This document shows positions 45,428 to 53,750 of a stretch of 64,000 bases of DNA, in pieces; within the stretch, counting starts at the first letter, position 1; each line of letters begins with the position of its first letter. The DNA comes from VXNE01 sp965208745. GTDB lineage: Bacteria; Pseudomonadota; Gammaproteobacteria; Pseudomonadales; Azotimanducaceae. Below the pieces are notes generated by a model. The model was not told the origin of the DNA. It did not search any database and saw only the letters and a program-made list of their open reading frames with translations. The stretch is from positions 496,001 to 560,000 of the forward strand of contig CBDBPN010000004.1 of assembly GCA_965208745.1 (NCBI GenBank). Direction: 5' to 3'. A program made the translations under genes and the position numbers.

Positions 45428-46985
45428 ACGGCCCAACGTGCTGTTCGTCATCACGGACCAGCAGCGCGCGGACCACGCCGGGTTCATGGGAAACACGACC
45501 CTCGAGACGCCGAACCTCGACGGGCTGGCGGCTTCCGGCATGGTGTTCGAGAACGCCTGGGTGTCGAACCCGGTCTGCATGCCCAACCGGTGCACGATGG
45601 TGACCGGACGGATGCCGAGCGCCCACGGCGTCATCTTCAACGACCGCTCCCTCGAACGGGACGTGAACACGTTTGTGCGGCGCTTCCAGGGTTCCGGCTA
45701 CCGCACGGGCCTCATCGGCAAGTCGCACCTGCAGCACGGCATGAGCCGCAACGCCGTCCTGCCCTTTCGTGGCGAGCCGTCCGCGACGCTGCCGTTTCCC
45801 GACGGATGGGACCGGATCGAGGACTCGGAGCGCTACCTCGACGGCAGCCCGGACGACCCCGCGGACTTCTATGGTTTCGACCACGTCGAGTTCAGCATCG
45901 ATCACGGTCCCAGCGTGGCGGGGCACCACCTGCGGTGGGCGCTCGACCGTGGCGGCCGCCGGGAGGACCTGGTGATCGACCTCGACGCGCCCGCGCCCGG
46001 CAGCGACCGCTCCACGCACTGGCGGCAGATCTACCGGCCGCCGTACCCGGAGGAACTCCACTCCACCGCGTTCGTCGCCGAGCGCACGGTGGCGTTCATC
46101 GAGGCGGCCGAAGCGGCCGGGCAGCCGTGGCTCGCCTGGTGCTCGTTTCCCGATCCGCACCATCCGATGACACCGCCCGGCAAGTGGTTCGACCGCTACC
46201 GTCCGGCGGACATGGCCGTGCCTCCGACGCGCCACGATCCCCTCGACGGGGCGCCCGCGCATCTCAAGCAGTTCGCCGGGATCCATCCCCGGGACCAGCG
46301 CAACTGGGTGTCTCCCTGCGGTTTCGGCGACGACGCCCTGCTGCGCGAGGCGATCGCCGCGACCTACGGCATGATCGGGATGGTCGACGACGCGGTCGGC
46401 CTGGTGCTCCGGCGGCTCGACGGCCTCGGCGTCCGGGAGGACACGATCATCGTGTTCACGTCGGACCACGGCGACATGATGGGCGACCACCGCCTCTTCC
46501 TGAAGGGCTTCATGCACTACCGCGGCACGCTGCAGGTGCCGATGGTGATCGACGCCCCGGGATGTCCCGCCGGGCGCACGTCGGCGCTCGCGTCCTCCAT
46601 CGACCTCGGGCCGACCCTACTCGACCTGTGCGGCATCGCCGGCTACGACGGCATCCAGGGCATGAGCCTCGCGCCCGTCCTGAACGATGCGGGAGCTTCC
46701 GTACGGGAGCGGGTGCTCATCGAGGACGATGTGCCGGTCGTCCTGTCCCGGCTCACTCCGATTCCGGCGCGTACGCGCACGGTCCTGACGGAGGGCTACC
46801 GGTACACGCGCAACGCCAAGGGCGAGGAGCAGCTCTTCGATCTCGGCGCGGACCCGGACGAGATGCACGACGTGCGGGACCGGCGCGACGCGCGGGGGCG
46901 AATGCTCGAAGCACTCGCGGACGCGATGATGCTGGCGGACGACTCCTCCCGGGGCGCGCCCGCGACCGACGCCCGCGCGCAGTGA
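45420..46985 (+). CDS. Type I sulfatase
   Basis: A 521-residue sulfatase or phosphonate-monoester-hydrolase-like enzyme with RPNVLFVITDQQRADHAGFM, formylglycine motif Cys53-Met-Pro-Asn-Arg57 (followed by CTMVTGR) and FTSDHGDMMGDHRLFLKGF. Like its neighbour it needs Cys oxidation. It starts within the end of the preceding sulfatase and its stop overlaps the GTG start of the maturase gene, so the three are co-translated. Confidence 0.94.
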   Translation: MPERPNVLFVITDQQRADHAGFMGNTTLETPNLDGLAASGMVFENAWVSNPVCMPNRCTMVTGRMPSAHGVIFNDRSLERDVNTFVRRFQGSGYRTGLIGKSHLQHGMSRNAVLPFRGEPSATLPFPDGWDRIEDSERYLDGSPDDPADFYGFDHVEFSIDHGPSVAGHHLRWALDRGGRREDLVIDLDAPAPGSDRSTHWRQIYRPPYPEELHSTAFVAERTVAFIEAAEAAGQPWLAWCSFPDPHHPMTPPGKWFDRYRPADMAVPPTRHDPLDGAPAHLKQFAGIHPRDQRNWVSPCGFGDDALLREAIAATYGMIGMVDDAVGLVLRRLDGLGVREDTIIVFTSDHGDMMGDHRLFLKGFMHYRGTLQVPMVIDAPGCPAGRTSALASSIDLGPTLLDLCGIAGYDGIQGMSLAPVLNDAGASVRERVLIEDDVPVVLSRLTPIPARTRTVLTEGYRYTRNAKGEEQLFDLGADPDEMHDVRDRRDARGRMLEALADAMMLADDSSRGAPATDARAQ

Positions 46986-47944
46986 GCGGACGATCCGACG
47001 GGACGCAGGCCTGCTGTGGACCGCCGGGCCAGGGGGCGCCTCGCGGAACGGCGGATCCGGACGCAGGGCCGGTCACGCAAGTACGACATCACGGCGACGG
47101 CATGGCGACCGTGCCGGGAGGCACCTTCGTCATGGGTTCGGAAGACCCCGACGCGCGGGCGGAGGACGGCGAAGGGCCCCTGCGTGTAGTGACCGTCGAC
47201 GGGTTTCGCATCGACCGGACCGTCGTCACGAATGGCCGTTTCGCGGAATTCGTTGGCGAAACTGGCTACCGGACCGACGCGGAGACCATCGGCTGGTCTT
47301 ACGTCTTCGAAGGGTTACTGGGCAAGGCCGCCCGCCGGCGCACGCGGGCGCTGGACGTAAAGCCCGTGCCGTGGTGGTTTGCCGTCGAGGGCGCCTGCTG
47401 GCGGAAGCCCGAGGGACCCGGCTCGCACTTGCGGCGGCGGCGCGACCACCCCGTCGTGCACGTGTCCTGGAACGACGCGACGGCTTACTGCCGCTGGGCG
47501 GGCAAGCGGCTGCCCACGGAGGCGCAGTGGGAGTGCGCCGCGCGCGGCGGGCTTGAAGGCAAGCGCCTGCCCTGGGGCGACCGGCTGCTGCCGGACGGCG
47601 CGCACCGCTGCAACATCTGGCAGGGACGGTTCCCCGACACCAACACCCTCGCGGACGGGCACTTCGGGACGGCCCCCGCGGAGTCCTTCCCGCCGAATGG
47701 CTTCGGCCTCTACAACGCGGCGGGCAACGTGTGGGAGTGGTGCGCCGACTGGTACTCGGCGGAGACCCTCGAGTCACGCTCCGGCACGAATCCTGCCGGC
47801 CCCGGCACCGGCGACCGCAAGGTGCTCAAGGGCGGCTCGTATCTCTGCCACGACAGCTACTGCAACCGCTACCGCGTGGCGGCACGCTACGCGAACACGC
47901 CGGACTCAACGACGGGGAACGCGGGGTTCCGGTGCGTGGCGTGA
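46982..47944 (+). CDS. Formylglycine-generating enzyme (sulfatase maturase)
   Basis: Converts the motif cysteine of type I sulfatases to formylglycine using oxygen and copper. The 320-residue protein has the FGE-sulfatase fold signatures VPGGTFVMGSED, HPVVHVSWNDATAYCRWAGK, RLPTEAQWECAARGG and NVWEWCADWY. The catalytic cysteines are Cys289 and Cys294 in GGSYLCHDSYCNRYR. The GTG 46982 start keeps the short Cys-containing N-terminus (ACCGPPGQG) common in bacterial FGEs; ATG 47101 is the alternative. It acts on the two sulfatases of the operon and probably on that at 2847. Confidence 0.94.
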   Translation: MSGRSDGTQACCGPPGQGAPRGTADPDAGPVTQVRHHGDGMATVPGGTFVMGSEDPDARAEDGEGPLRVVTVDGFRIDRTVVTNGRFAEFVGETGYRTDAETIGWSYVFEGLLGKAARRRTRALDVKPVPWWFAVEGACWRKPEGPGSHLRRRRDHPVVHVSWNDATAYCRWAGKRLPTEAQWECAARGGLEGKRLPWGDRLLPDGAHRCNIWQGRFPDTNTLADGHFGTAPAESFPPNGFGLYNAAGNVWEWCADWYSAETLESRSGTNPAGPGTGDRKVLKGGSYLCHDSYCNRYRVAARYANTPDSTTGNAGFRCVA

Positions 47945-47953
47945 AGCCGGCGG

Positions 47954-48373
47954 TCAGTGCACGAGGTCGAGTAGCTGGCGGAACGACTCGGGCGTGTGCG
48001 CAGGCACCGGTGACTTGGCGAAGTCCCTCAGGTTGCGCGTCACTATGTAGTCCGCGTTAGCCCGCCGAGCGGATTCGGCGATGACCGCATCCTCGAAGTC
48101 GCGCCCATCGCCGTCGAGCGCGGCCCGGAGCATTGCCCCGTTCACGGGCGCAACTTCGAGGATCGACAGCAGGAACTCGACCTGCGCCCTGGCCTCCGTG
48201 AAACCGACGGCCTTTCGGGCGAGGTAGTCGACCGTGGTGACGGACGTCGCACACGCCATGCCCTGGAACTCAAGGCGCTCCGCTCTCTGGATGAGATCCG
48301 TGGCGTCTTTCGAGAACGGCCCACGATCCAGGAAGAAGTCGATCAGGACGTTGGTGTCGAATACCGCCCTCAT
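47954..48373 (-). CDS. vapC: PIN-domain toxin VapC
   Basis: A 139-residue PIN ribonuclease. Acidic active-site residues occur in VFDTNVLIDFFLDRG (Asp6), DGRDFEDAVIAES and the C-terminal VTRNLRDF. The start overlaps the stop of the antitoxin gene (ATGA), the normal VapBC order. As a toxin it would cleave a tRNA or rRNA, and the antitoxin would block it. Confidence 0.92.
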   Translation of the reverse strand: MRAVFDTNVLIDFFLDRGPFSKDATDLIQRAERLEFQGMACATSVTTVDYLARKAVGFTEARAQVEFLLSILEVAPVNGAMLRAALDGDGRDFEDAVIAESARRANADYIVTRNLRDFAKSPVPAHTPESFRQLLDLVH

Positions 48374-48633
48374 TGCCCAGATGGTCCCCTGTCTCCGAGG
48401 TACTTCTCCTCAAGGTAGGCGTAGTAGTCCCGCTCGTCGACGTTCGACCCCTTCCAGGACCCACGCAACCTCGCCACCGTCGGCGTCATCTCGACGGGCC
48501 CACGGCGAGCCTTCGTGATCACCTCGAAGTACTCCGCGACCATCTGCGAGAGTGACTTGCCCACCGTCGCCGCATGCACCTTGGCGGCGGCGATCAATTC
48601 CTCGTCCAGGCGCAACGTGAGTTTCGTCTGCAT
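48370..48633 (-). CDS. vapB: VapB-type ribbon-helix-helix antitoxin
   Basis: An 87-residue protein: N-terminal KLTLRLDEELIAAAKVHA is a ribbon-helix-helix DNA-binding strand-helix, followed by GKSLSQMVAEYFEVI, and the C-terminal tail NVDERDYYAYLEEKYL is the likely toxin-wrapping segment. It is the first gene of the VapBC operon and probably represses its own promoter. Confidence 0.88.
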   Translation of the reverse strand: MQTKLTLRLDEELIAAAKVHAATVGKSLSQMVAEYFEVITKARRGPVEMTPTVARLRGSWKGSNVDERDYYAYLEEKYLGDRGPSGQ

Positions 48634-48643
48634 CGTCTAATGC

Positions 48644-48672
48644 CGTATAGTATTTCCGTCAATGTACGTCAC
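48644..48672 (-). promoter_or_regulatory. Candidate promoter for vapBC
   Basis: On the minus strand GTGACG (48672-48667) and TATACG (48649-48644) are spaced by 17 bases, and ATG follows 10 bases later. The region is markedly AT-richer than its surroundings. Probable sigma70-type boxes; weak -35. Confidence 0.4.
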
Positions 48673-48705
48673 GTCGTCTCCTTACACAAGCCCAAGGTCC
48701 GATCC

Positions 48706-48949
48706 ATGAAAGTCACCCAAGTCGAAACCCTTCTCCTCGACAACATCGAACCGTACCGCGGCGGCCGTCCAGCTCGACACCTGCTCGCCGAACTTCCTCA
48801 TCCAGGAGTACAACGGCAACGACCCGCACGCCGAGATCTTCGTCGATCCCATCGAGTTCCGGGACGGGAACATTACGCCGTCGGAAGGGCCGGGACTCGG
48901 GGTGGAGCTGGACGACAAGGTGGTGGAGCGGCAGCGCTGTCGGGACTGA
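48706..48949 (+). pseudogene. Mandelate racemase/enolase-superfamily dehydratase, internally deleted
   Basis: The start MKVTQVETLLLDNIEPYRGG matches the N-terminus of galactonate-dehydratase-like enolase-superfamily enzymes. After a frame change the rest reads QLDTCSPNFLIQEYNGNDPH, FVDPIEFRDGNITPSEGPG and LGVELDDKVVERQ, the C-terminal end of the same family. The whole catalytic barrel, normally more than 250 codons, is missing, so this is a deletion remnant. The insertion sequence begins 32 bases later. Confidence 0.75.
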
Positions 48950-48981
48950 TGCGGCGCGCGCCCGTCTGGCCGGGCCCCCGC

Positions 48982-50810
48982 TGTCCAATGAGAAAGTGAG
49001 GGTGAAATGGACCGACCGTGGCGCGGTCGGATGAAGGATGCCCTTGCTGGCGATGGGGGTGATGATCGGATGTCGGTCGGCATGGGGTCAAGTGCTGCGG
49101 AGGACGGCCGGAGGGTCGTCGGCGGGGCCAAGCCACGGGCCTCGGCGGCGGGTCAAGGGCGAGGGCGACGCTTGAACGCGGCTGGTTCCGCTGGGGCGGC
49201 GGTTGCGGGCGACGGCGGCGGGGCGGGCACGGGGCCGGAGGCGTCGCGCTCGGCGGAGCGAACCCTTGACGCGCCTTTGGCGAAGTACCCTGTCGGGCGG
49301 GGATCGGCGGTCGTCGGCGTCGGATCGGAGACGAGGTATCGGGGTGGCGCATTCCTTGCGAACGCCTCCGGCCGCCGATCCCTGCCCCCCGGCGAGGGCG
49401 GGGGTCCGGGGGCTGGCCCCCGGTTGGGTTCGGGCACGGGCGGCGGTCTTCCGCTCAGCCGGCGGCGCGGACGGCGGCCATGCCGTCGCCGATGCGGCGG
49501 AACAGCGCCCGGCGTTCGGCCTGGACGCGGCGGGCGGCCTCGAGGTCGGTCTCCGCGGCGGCGACCGCGTCGAGCAGGGCGAAGTCGATGCCGGGCCTGA
49601 GGAACCGCGCGGCGCCGGGGAGCGAGCGCAGCCGGTCGTAGGGGGTCATGACGTCGGCCGCGAGGTACTTGCGCCGGATCCGGCCGTTGCCGTCGCGGTA
49701 CTCGGTGGCGAACAGGCGGGGCCGGTGGAAGTTGAGGAACGGCGACAGCGTGCCCTGGGCGAAGCGGTTGACCTCGGGCGCGAAGCGCTGCGGGATGTGG
49801 TCGTGGCCGAGCCACTTGCGGACGACGTTGGCGTTCTTGCCCTCGACCAGCGCGTTGTCGTTGGAGCGGCGGGCGCGGGACTTGGTGAAGCGCTCGACGC
49901 GCAGCTTCTCGGGCAGCCGGGCGACGCGGTGGTTGATGTGCTCGCTGCCGTTGTCGGCGTGGAGCCGAGGATCGGGAACGGGAAGGACAGCAGCAGCCCC
50001 TCGAGCAGCGGCACGAGGAAGCGCTCCGAGATGCCGACCACGGCGCCGACGAACTCGAACTGGGTCACCTCGTCGACCAGGTTGATCAGGTGGATGCCCT
50101 TGACGCCGTCGCGGTCGCCCTGGTGGACCGTGTCGACGCGGCCGTGGCCCGGCATCCCCTCCGGCTCGGGCGCCTGGCGCAGGCCGATGTTCACGCCGGT
50201 GCCCTTCGTCTTCGTCCAGGCGGTGCGCGCGGCGCGGTAGGTCGCCGAGCCGCGCAGGTTGTAGACGTGGCCGTTGGAGATCGCCGCCAGGCGCGCGTGG
50301 TCCGTCTCCCCGAACACCTCGAACTGGCGCCGCAGCACCTCGCGCGTGGCCAGCCCGGACATGTGGTCGTACGCCTCGTCGACCTCCGCCAGCCGCCGGA
50401 TGTCCGCCGCCGTGTACCGGCGCGCGAACGGCCGGCCCCGGCCGCCGCCGCGACGGTCCCGGATCGACCCGGTCTCCCGCCACTGGCGCACCAGGCGCTC
50501 CATCTGCTGGCGCGAGATGCCCGTCGCGGTGACCAGGAAGCGCAGCACCACCCCCTTGTCGCGCCTGCCGAGACCCCGGTAGCCGAACCGGTCCAGGGTG
50601 TCCCGCACGAAGCCGTACGCCTCGTCACGGCTCTCGGGTTGGAAGTCCACGGCCTCGTTGCCTTCGACGAAGGCCCGAAGCTGCTCCATTGTGCGTGGCC
50701 GCCGCGTCTGGATGTCCACGATCATCCCCGGATGATGCCCCGGACACCCGTTTCACCCTCACTTCGCCTTGGAATCGGCCTTTCGCTTCACCCTCACTTC
50801 GCGTTGGACA
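48982..50810. mobile_element. Insertion sequence with IS481/rve-like transposase
   Basis: Terminal inverted repeats of about 25 bp bound the element: left TGTCCAATGAGAAAGTGAGG (continuing GTGAAA), right, read inward, TGTCCAACGCGAAGTGAGGG (continuing TGAAA). An additional copy of the inner half of the repeat lies at 50751-50772, just before the transposase start. Between the left end and the transposase, about 460 bases of very GC-rich sequence (48990-49454) hold no gene I can support. I see no target-site duplication. Confidence 0.75.
49455..50725 (-). pseudogene. DDE (rve-type) transposase, frameshifted
   Basis: The N-terminal half reads helix-turn-helix-like sequence (QQMERLVRQWRETGSIRDR), then catalytic-core start DTVHQGDRDGVKGIHLINL (first Asp). 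It shifts frame near 49961-49966 (minus strand GGCTCCAC instead of GGCTTCCAC) and continues HADNGSEHINHR (second Asp) and RRSNDNALVEGKNANVVRK (catalytic Glu). Adding one T restores a single frame of about 424 codons. It is inactive as sequenced unless the shift is an error or is bypassed. Confidence 0.8.
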
Positions 50811-50835
50811 GTACGGGGCCCCGATCGGGGTGGTC

Positions 50836-50886
50836 ATTTCGGAGTACAATCCGAGATAGTCGATCTATTTCGGAGTTAAATCCGAG
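50836..50886 (+). promoter_or_regulatory. Twin palindromic operator-like repeats before the DUF4143 ATPase
   Basis: Two direct repeats, ATTTCGGAGTACAATCCGAG and ATTTCGGAGTTAAATCCGAG, begin at 50836 and 50867, 31 bp apart. Each is itself an inverted repeat, TCGGA-6 nt-TCCGA. The second ends on the first base of the GTG start codon. The AT-rich centres and the three-helical-turn spacing suggest an autoregulatory operator overlapping the promoter and start. Confidence 0.6.
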
Positions 50887-52043
50887 TGAGCTTCTACACT
50901 CGCGCGTTGCCGCTGGACCTCCCGCCAAGCCAGTCAGCGTTCCTGTGGGGGCCGCGCAAGGTCGGCAAGTCTACCCTGCTGGCGACACGCTTCCCGGACT
51001 CGGCGCGCTTCGACCTGCTCGACACCCGCACACTGGTCGCATTCACGCGGGCCCCATGGACATTCTCGGAGCAGGTCATCGCACTGCCGCGCGAGCAGCG
51101 GCAGCTGCCGATCCTGGTGGACGAGGCGCAGAAGGCGCCGGCCATCCTCGACGAGGTCCATCGCTTGATCGAAAGCGAAGGCATGTCGTTCGTCCTCTGC
51201 GGGTCGAGCGCACGCAAGCTCAGGCGTGGTGGCGCCAACCTGCTGGGTGGCCGGGCGTGGCGATTCCAGCTCCATCCGCTCACCTGGGCGGAGGTTCCCG
51301 AGTTCGACCTGCTCCAGGCGCTGAACCGAGGGCTCGTACCCACCCACTACGACACCGCTCATTACCGCCGGGCGCTCGCCGGCTACGTCGACGACTACCT
51401 CCGGGAGGAGGTCTTCGCAGAGGGGCTCACGCGTAACGTCGCCGCCTTTGCGCGTTTCTTCGAAGCGCTCGGTTTCAGCCACGGGGAGTTGCTGAACTTC
51501 TCGAGCCTCGCGCGAGACTGCGGCGTGGACTCGAAGACCGTCCGGGAGTACTTCCAGATCCTGGAGGACACGCTGCTCGGCAACCTCGTCGAACCGTTCG
51601 CGCGACGCCGTTCCCGCGCCATCGTCACCCGCGCGCCGAAGTTCTATCTCTTCGACGTCGGAGTCGCCGGCCACTTGGCCGGACGCCGGATCGAACGCAC
51701 GCAGGGCCCCGATTTCGGACGCGCCGTCGAGCACTTCGTCCTGATGGAACTCCTCGCGTACCGGAGCTACCGGGAACTGGATTTCCCGATCCGCTACTGG
51801 CGGACCAAGTCGGGCCTGGAAGTGGATTTCGTACTCGGCCGCACGGGGGAGACCGCCATCGAGGTCAAGGGCGCACGCGTACGGACGGAGGACCTGAAGG
51901 GCGTGCGCGCCTTCGTCGAGGAACACCGACCGGCGAACGCCCTGGTGGTCTGCGACGAACCCGCGGCGCGGCGGGTGGGGGCCGTAGACATCCTGCCCTG
52001 GCGCCTGTTCCTCGAGCGGCTTTGGGGCGGGGAGATCCTGTAG
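50886..52043 (+). CDS. AAA-type ATPase with DUF4143 domain
   Basis: A 385-residue protein: Walker A GPRKVGKST (residues 22-30), Walker B LPILVDEAQKAP, arginine-containing sensor VLCGSSARKLRRGGANLLGG, a winged-helix-like middle with DCGVDSKTVREYFQILEDT, and the DUF4143 nuclease-like C-terminus with YWRTKSGLEVDFVLG and AIEVKGAR (D...E-x-K). This common mobile family is suspected to act as a stand-alone defence or toxin-like module, but no function is established. The GTG start lies in the second palindrome. Confidence 0.88.
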   Translation: MSFYTRALPLDLPPSQSAFLWGPRKVGKSTLLATRFPDSARFDLLDTRTLVAFTRAPWTFSEQVIALPREQRQLPILVDEAQKAPAILDEVHRLIESEGMSFVLCGSSARKLRRGGANLLGGRAWRFQLHPLTWAEVPEFDLLQALNRGLVPTHYDTAHYRRALAGYVDDYLREEVFAEGLTRNVAAFARFFEALGFSHGELLNFSSLARDCGVDSKTVREYFQILEDTLLGNLVEPFARRRSRAIVTRAPKFYLFDVGVAGHLAGRRIERTQGPDFGRAVEHFVLMELLAYRSYRELDFPIRYWRTKSGLEVDFVLGRTGETAIEVKGARVRTEDLKGVRAFVEEHRPANALVVCDEPAARRVGAVDILPWRLFLERLWGGEIL

Positions 52044-52099
52044 ACCTGATAGGGCGCGCGCCGAGCCCGCGGGCGGCGCGGGCGCGACGGCCCTGTCAG

Positions 52100-52126
52100 C
52101 CTGCTCGCCTCAGCCTCACGAGCAGG
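52100..52126. terminator. Hairpin between convergent genes
   Basis: CCTGCTCG and CGAGCAGG form a perfect 8-bp stem around an 11-nt loop, between the convergent ATPase and GST genes. There is no T-run, so intrinsic termination is uncertain. Confidence 0.3.
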
Positions 52127-52132
52127 GAGGGC

Positions 52133-52768
52133 TCAGGCGCCCGCGCTCGGCCGCGCCGACACCTCCGCGTGCCAGCGCTTCACGTTCGCGCACTCGTCCG
52201 GCACCGGGCAGCGCGCCGCGCCGGCCGCGAAGTCCACCGTGCAGAGCGCCGTGATGTCCGCGATCGAGAACGTGTCTCCCGCGATGTACCGGGAATCCGC
52301 GAGATCGCGGTCGAGCGCCGCGTACCACCGCAGGAGGCTCGCCTTGCCCCGGTCGGCCAGGGCGGGAATCGCGTCGACCTTGCCAACGCTGCCGCCCAGT
52401 CCACGCTCGCGGAATCCCGGGAACGCGTTGCGGAACGCCTCCATCGCCGCGAGCATGCCGTCGAACTCCATGTGCCGCTGGCGGGCCTCGACGCGAGCCT
52501 TGCTGACGGCGTCCGTGCCGAGCAGCGCCGGTTCCGGGTGCGTCTCCTCCAGGTAGCGACATATCGCCACCGACTCGTCGAGCGCGGTACCGTCGTCGAG
52601 CACCAGCGTCGGCAGGAGCCCCCGGGGGCTGACGGCGAGGAAATCGTCGGAGAGGTTCTCGCCCCCGATGATGTCAACCTGCTGGTTCTCGCAGGTCACG
52701 CCCTTCTCGGCCATGAACATGCGCACGCGGCGCGGGTTGGGGGCCAGCTTGCTGTCGTATAGCTTCAT
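52133..52768 (-). CDS. Glutathione S-transferase family protein
   Basis: A 211-residue GST. N-terminal thioredoxin-like domain KLYDSKLAPNPRRVRMFMAE, GLLPTLVLDDGTALDESVAI (cis-Pro and Glu-Ser), then the all-helical domain with YIAGDTFSIADITAL. Length typical. Likely detoxification or isomerisation with glutathione; substrate unknown. Confidence 0.93.
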   Translation of the reverse strand: MKLYDSKLAPNPRRVRMFMAEKGVTCENQQVDIIGGENLSDDFLAVSPRGLLPTLVLDDGTALDESVAICRYLEETHPEPALLGTDAVSKARVEARQRHMEFDGMLAAMEAFRNAFPGFRERGLGGSVGKVDAIPALADRGKASLLRWYAALDRDLADSRYIAGDTFSIADITALCTVDFAAGAARCPVPDECANVKRWHAEVSARPSAGA

Positions 52769-52831
52769 CTGGGATCTCTCCGGATTCGCGGGGCTGTCGG
52801 AAAAACGTGCACCCTAGCAGGCGGCGTACGA

Positions 52832-53740
52832 TCAGTCGAACGCGCGTAGTACCTCCGCGTCGAGTTCTTCGTACACCGCCGGCTTGTTGGGGATCATCTG
52901 CAGCATGAACTCCTCCGTGCCCGCCTCGATGAAGTCCCGTGCCCGATCGATGACGTAGTTCGGAGGGCCGATCATGCGCCAGTCGTCCCCCTGCCGCATT
53001 TCCCGCGCCTTGCGCTCGTCCCGCTCGATCCGCATCGGCACGTGCACCGACTTCCTGATCTCCGACGGGTCGCGGCCGATCGCCTCGCAGTGGCCTTCCA
53101 GCACGCCGATCAACTCCCGGAGTTCCTCCGGGCCCGCGATGACGTTCATGATGTCGCCGTACTTCGCGAGCGTCTTCAACGTGCGCGTTCGCCCCTTGCC
53201 GCCGACCATGATGGGCGGATGCGGTTGCTGGATGCCCTTCGGCCAGAAGGGCGCCTGCTTCAGGCGGTAGTACCTGCCCTCGTAGTCGAAAAGTTCCTCG
53301 GAGGTGAACAGCAGCTTGAGGATCTCGCAGGCCTCCTCGAGCCGGTCCTGCCGCTCCCGCATCGAAGGGAACTCCCAACTGAAGGCCTGGTGCTCGCGGA
53401 TGTTCCAGCCCGCGCCGATGCCGATCTCGAGGCGACCGTTGCAGATGTGATCCACGGTCGCCGCCATCTTCGCGAGCAGCGCCGGGTTGCGGTAGGTGTT
53501 GCCGGTGACCAGCACGCCGAGGCGCAGCCGTTCGGTGACCGCCGCCGCGCCGGTCAGCAGCGACCAGCCCTCGAACGTCGGGAAAGAGTCGTGCGGGAGC
53601 ACCTCGTCCGTGCGGCTGGCCGGCGGGAGGAAGTGGTCGTAGAACCAGGCGCTGTGCCAGCGCCCGCGCTCCATCGTCGCGAGGGTCGCCTTGATGTCCT
53701 CCCAGGAGGTGTTCTGGTTGTGCAGTTGCGATCCGAACAT
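52832..53740 (-). CDS. LLM class F420-dependent oxidoreductase
   Basis: A 302-residue luciferase-like monooxygenase-fold protein. MFGSQLHNQNTSWEDI, GRWHSAWFYDHFLPP, LRLGVLVTGNTYRNPALLAK (with the nonprolyl cis-peptide region of this family), GRLEIGIGAGWNIREH and MVGGKGRTRTLKTL. These enzymes use F420 or FMN; F420 use in a gammaproteobacterium is unusual, so an FMN cofactor is possible. Adjacent to an SDR on the same strand, 10 bases apart, probably one operon. Confidence 0.9.
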   Translation of the reverse strand: MFGSQLHNQNTSWEDIKATLATMERGRWHSAWFYDHFLPPASRTDEVLPHDSFPTFEGWSLLTGAAAVTERLRLGVLVTGNTYRNPALLAKMAATVDHICNGRLEIGIGAGWNIREHQAFSWEFPSMRERQDRLEEACEILKLLFTSEELFDYEGRYYRLKQAPFWPKGIQQPHPPIMVGGKGRTRTLKTLAKYGDIMNVIAGPEELRELIGVLEGHCEAIGRDPSEIRKSVHVPMRIERDERKAREMRQGDDWRMIGPPNYVIDRARDFIEAGTEEFMLQMIPNKPAVYEELDAEVLRAFD

Positions 53741-53750
53741 CCCGGTCTCC

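Noticed and set aside
49007..49600. A plus-strand gene in the left part of the insertion sequence
   Set aside because: The translation is Gly/Arg/Ala low-complexity sequence without a ribosome site or family features.
48982..50810. A target-site duplication around the insertion sequence
   Set aside because: The bases immediately outside the two inverted repeats do not match over more than two positions, so I do not claim one.
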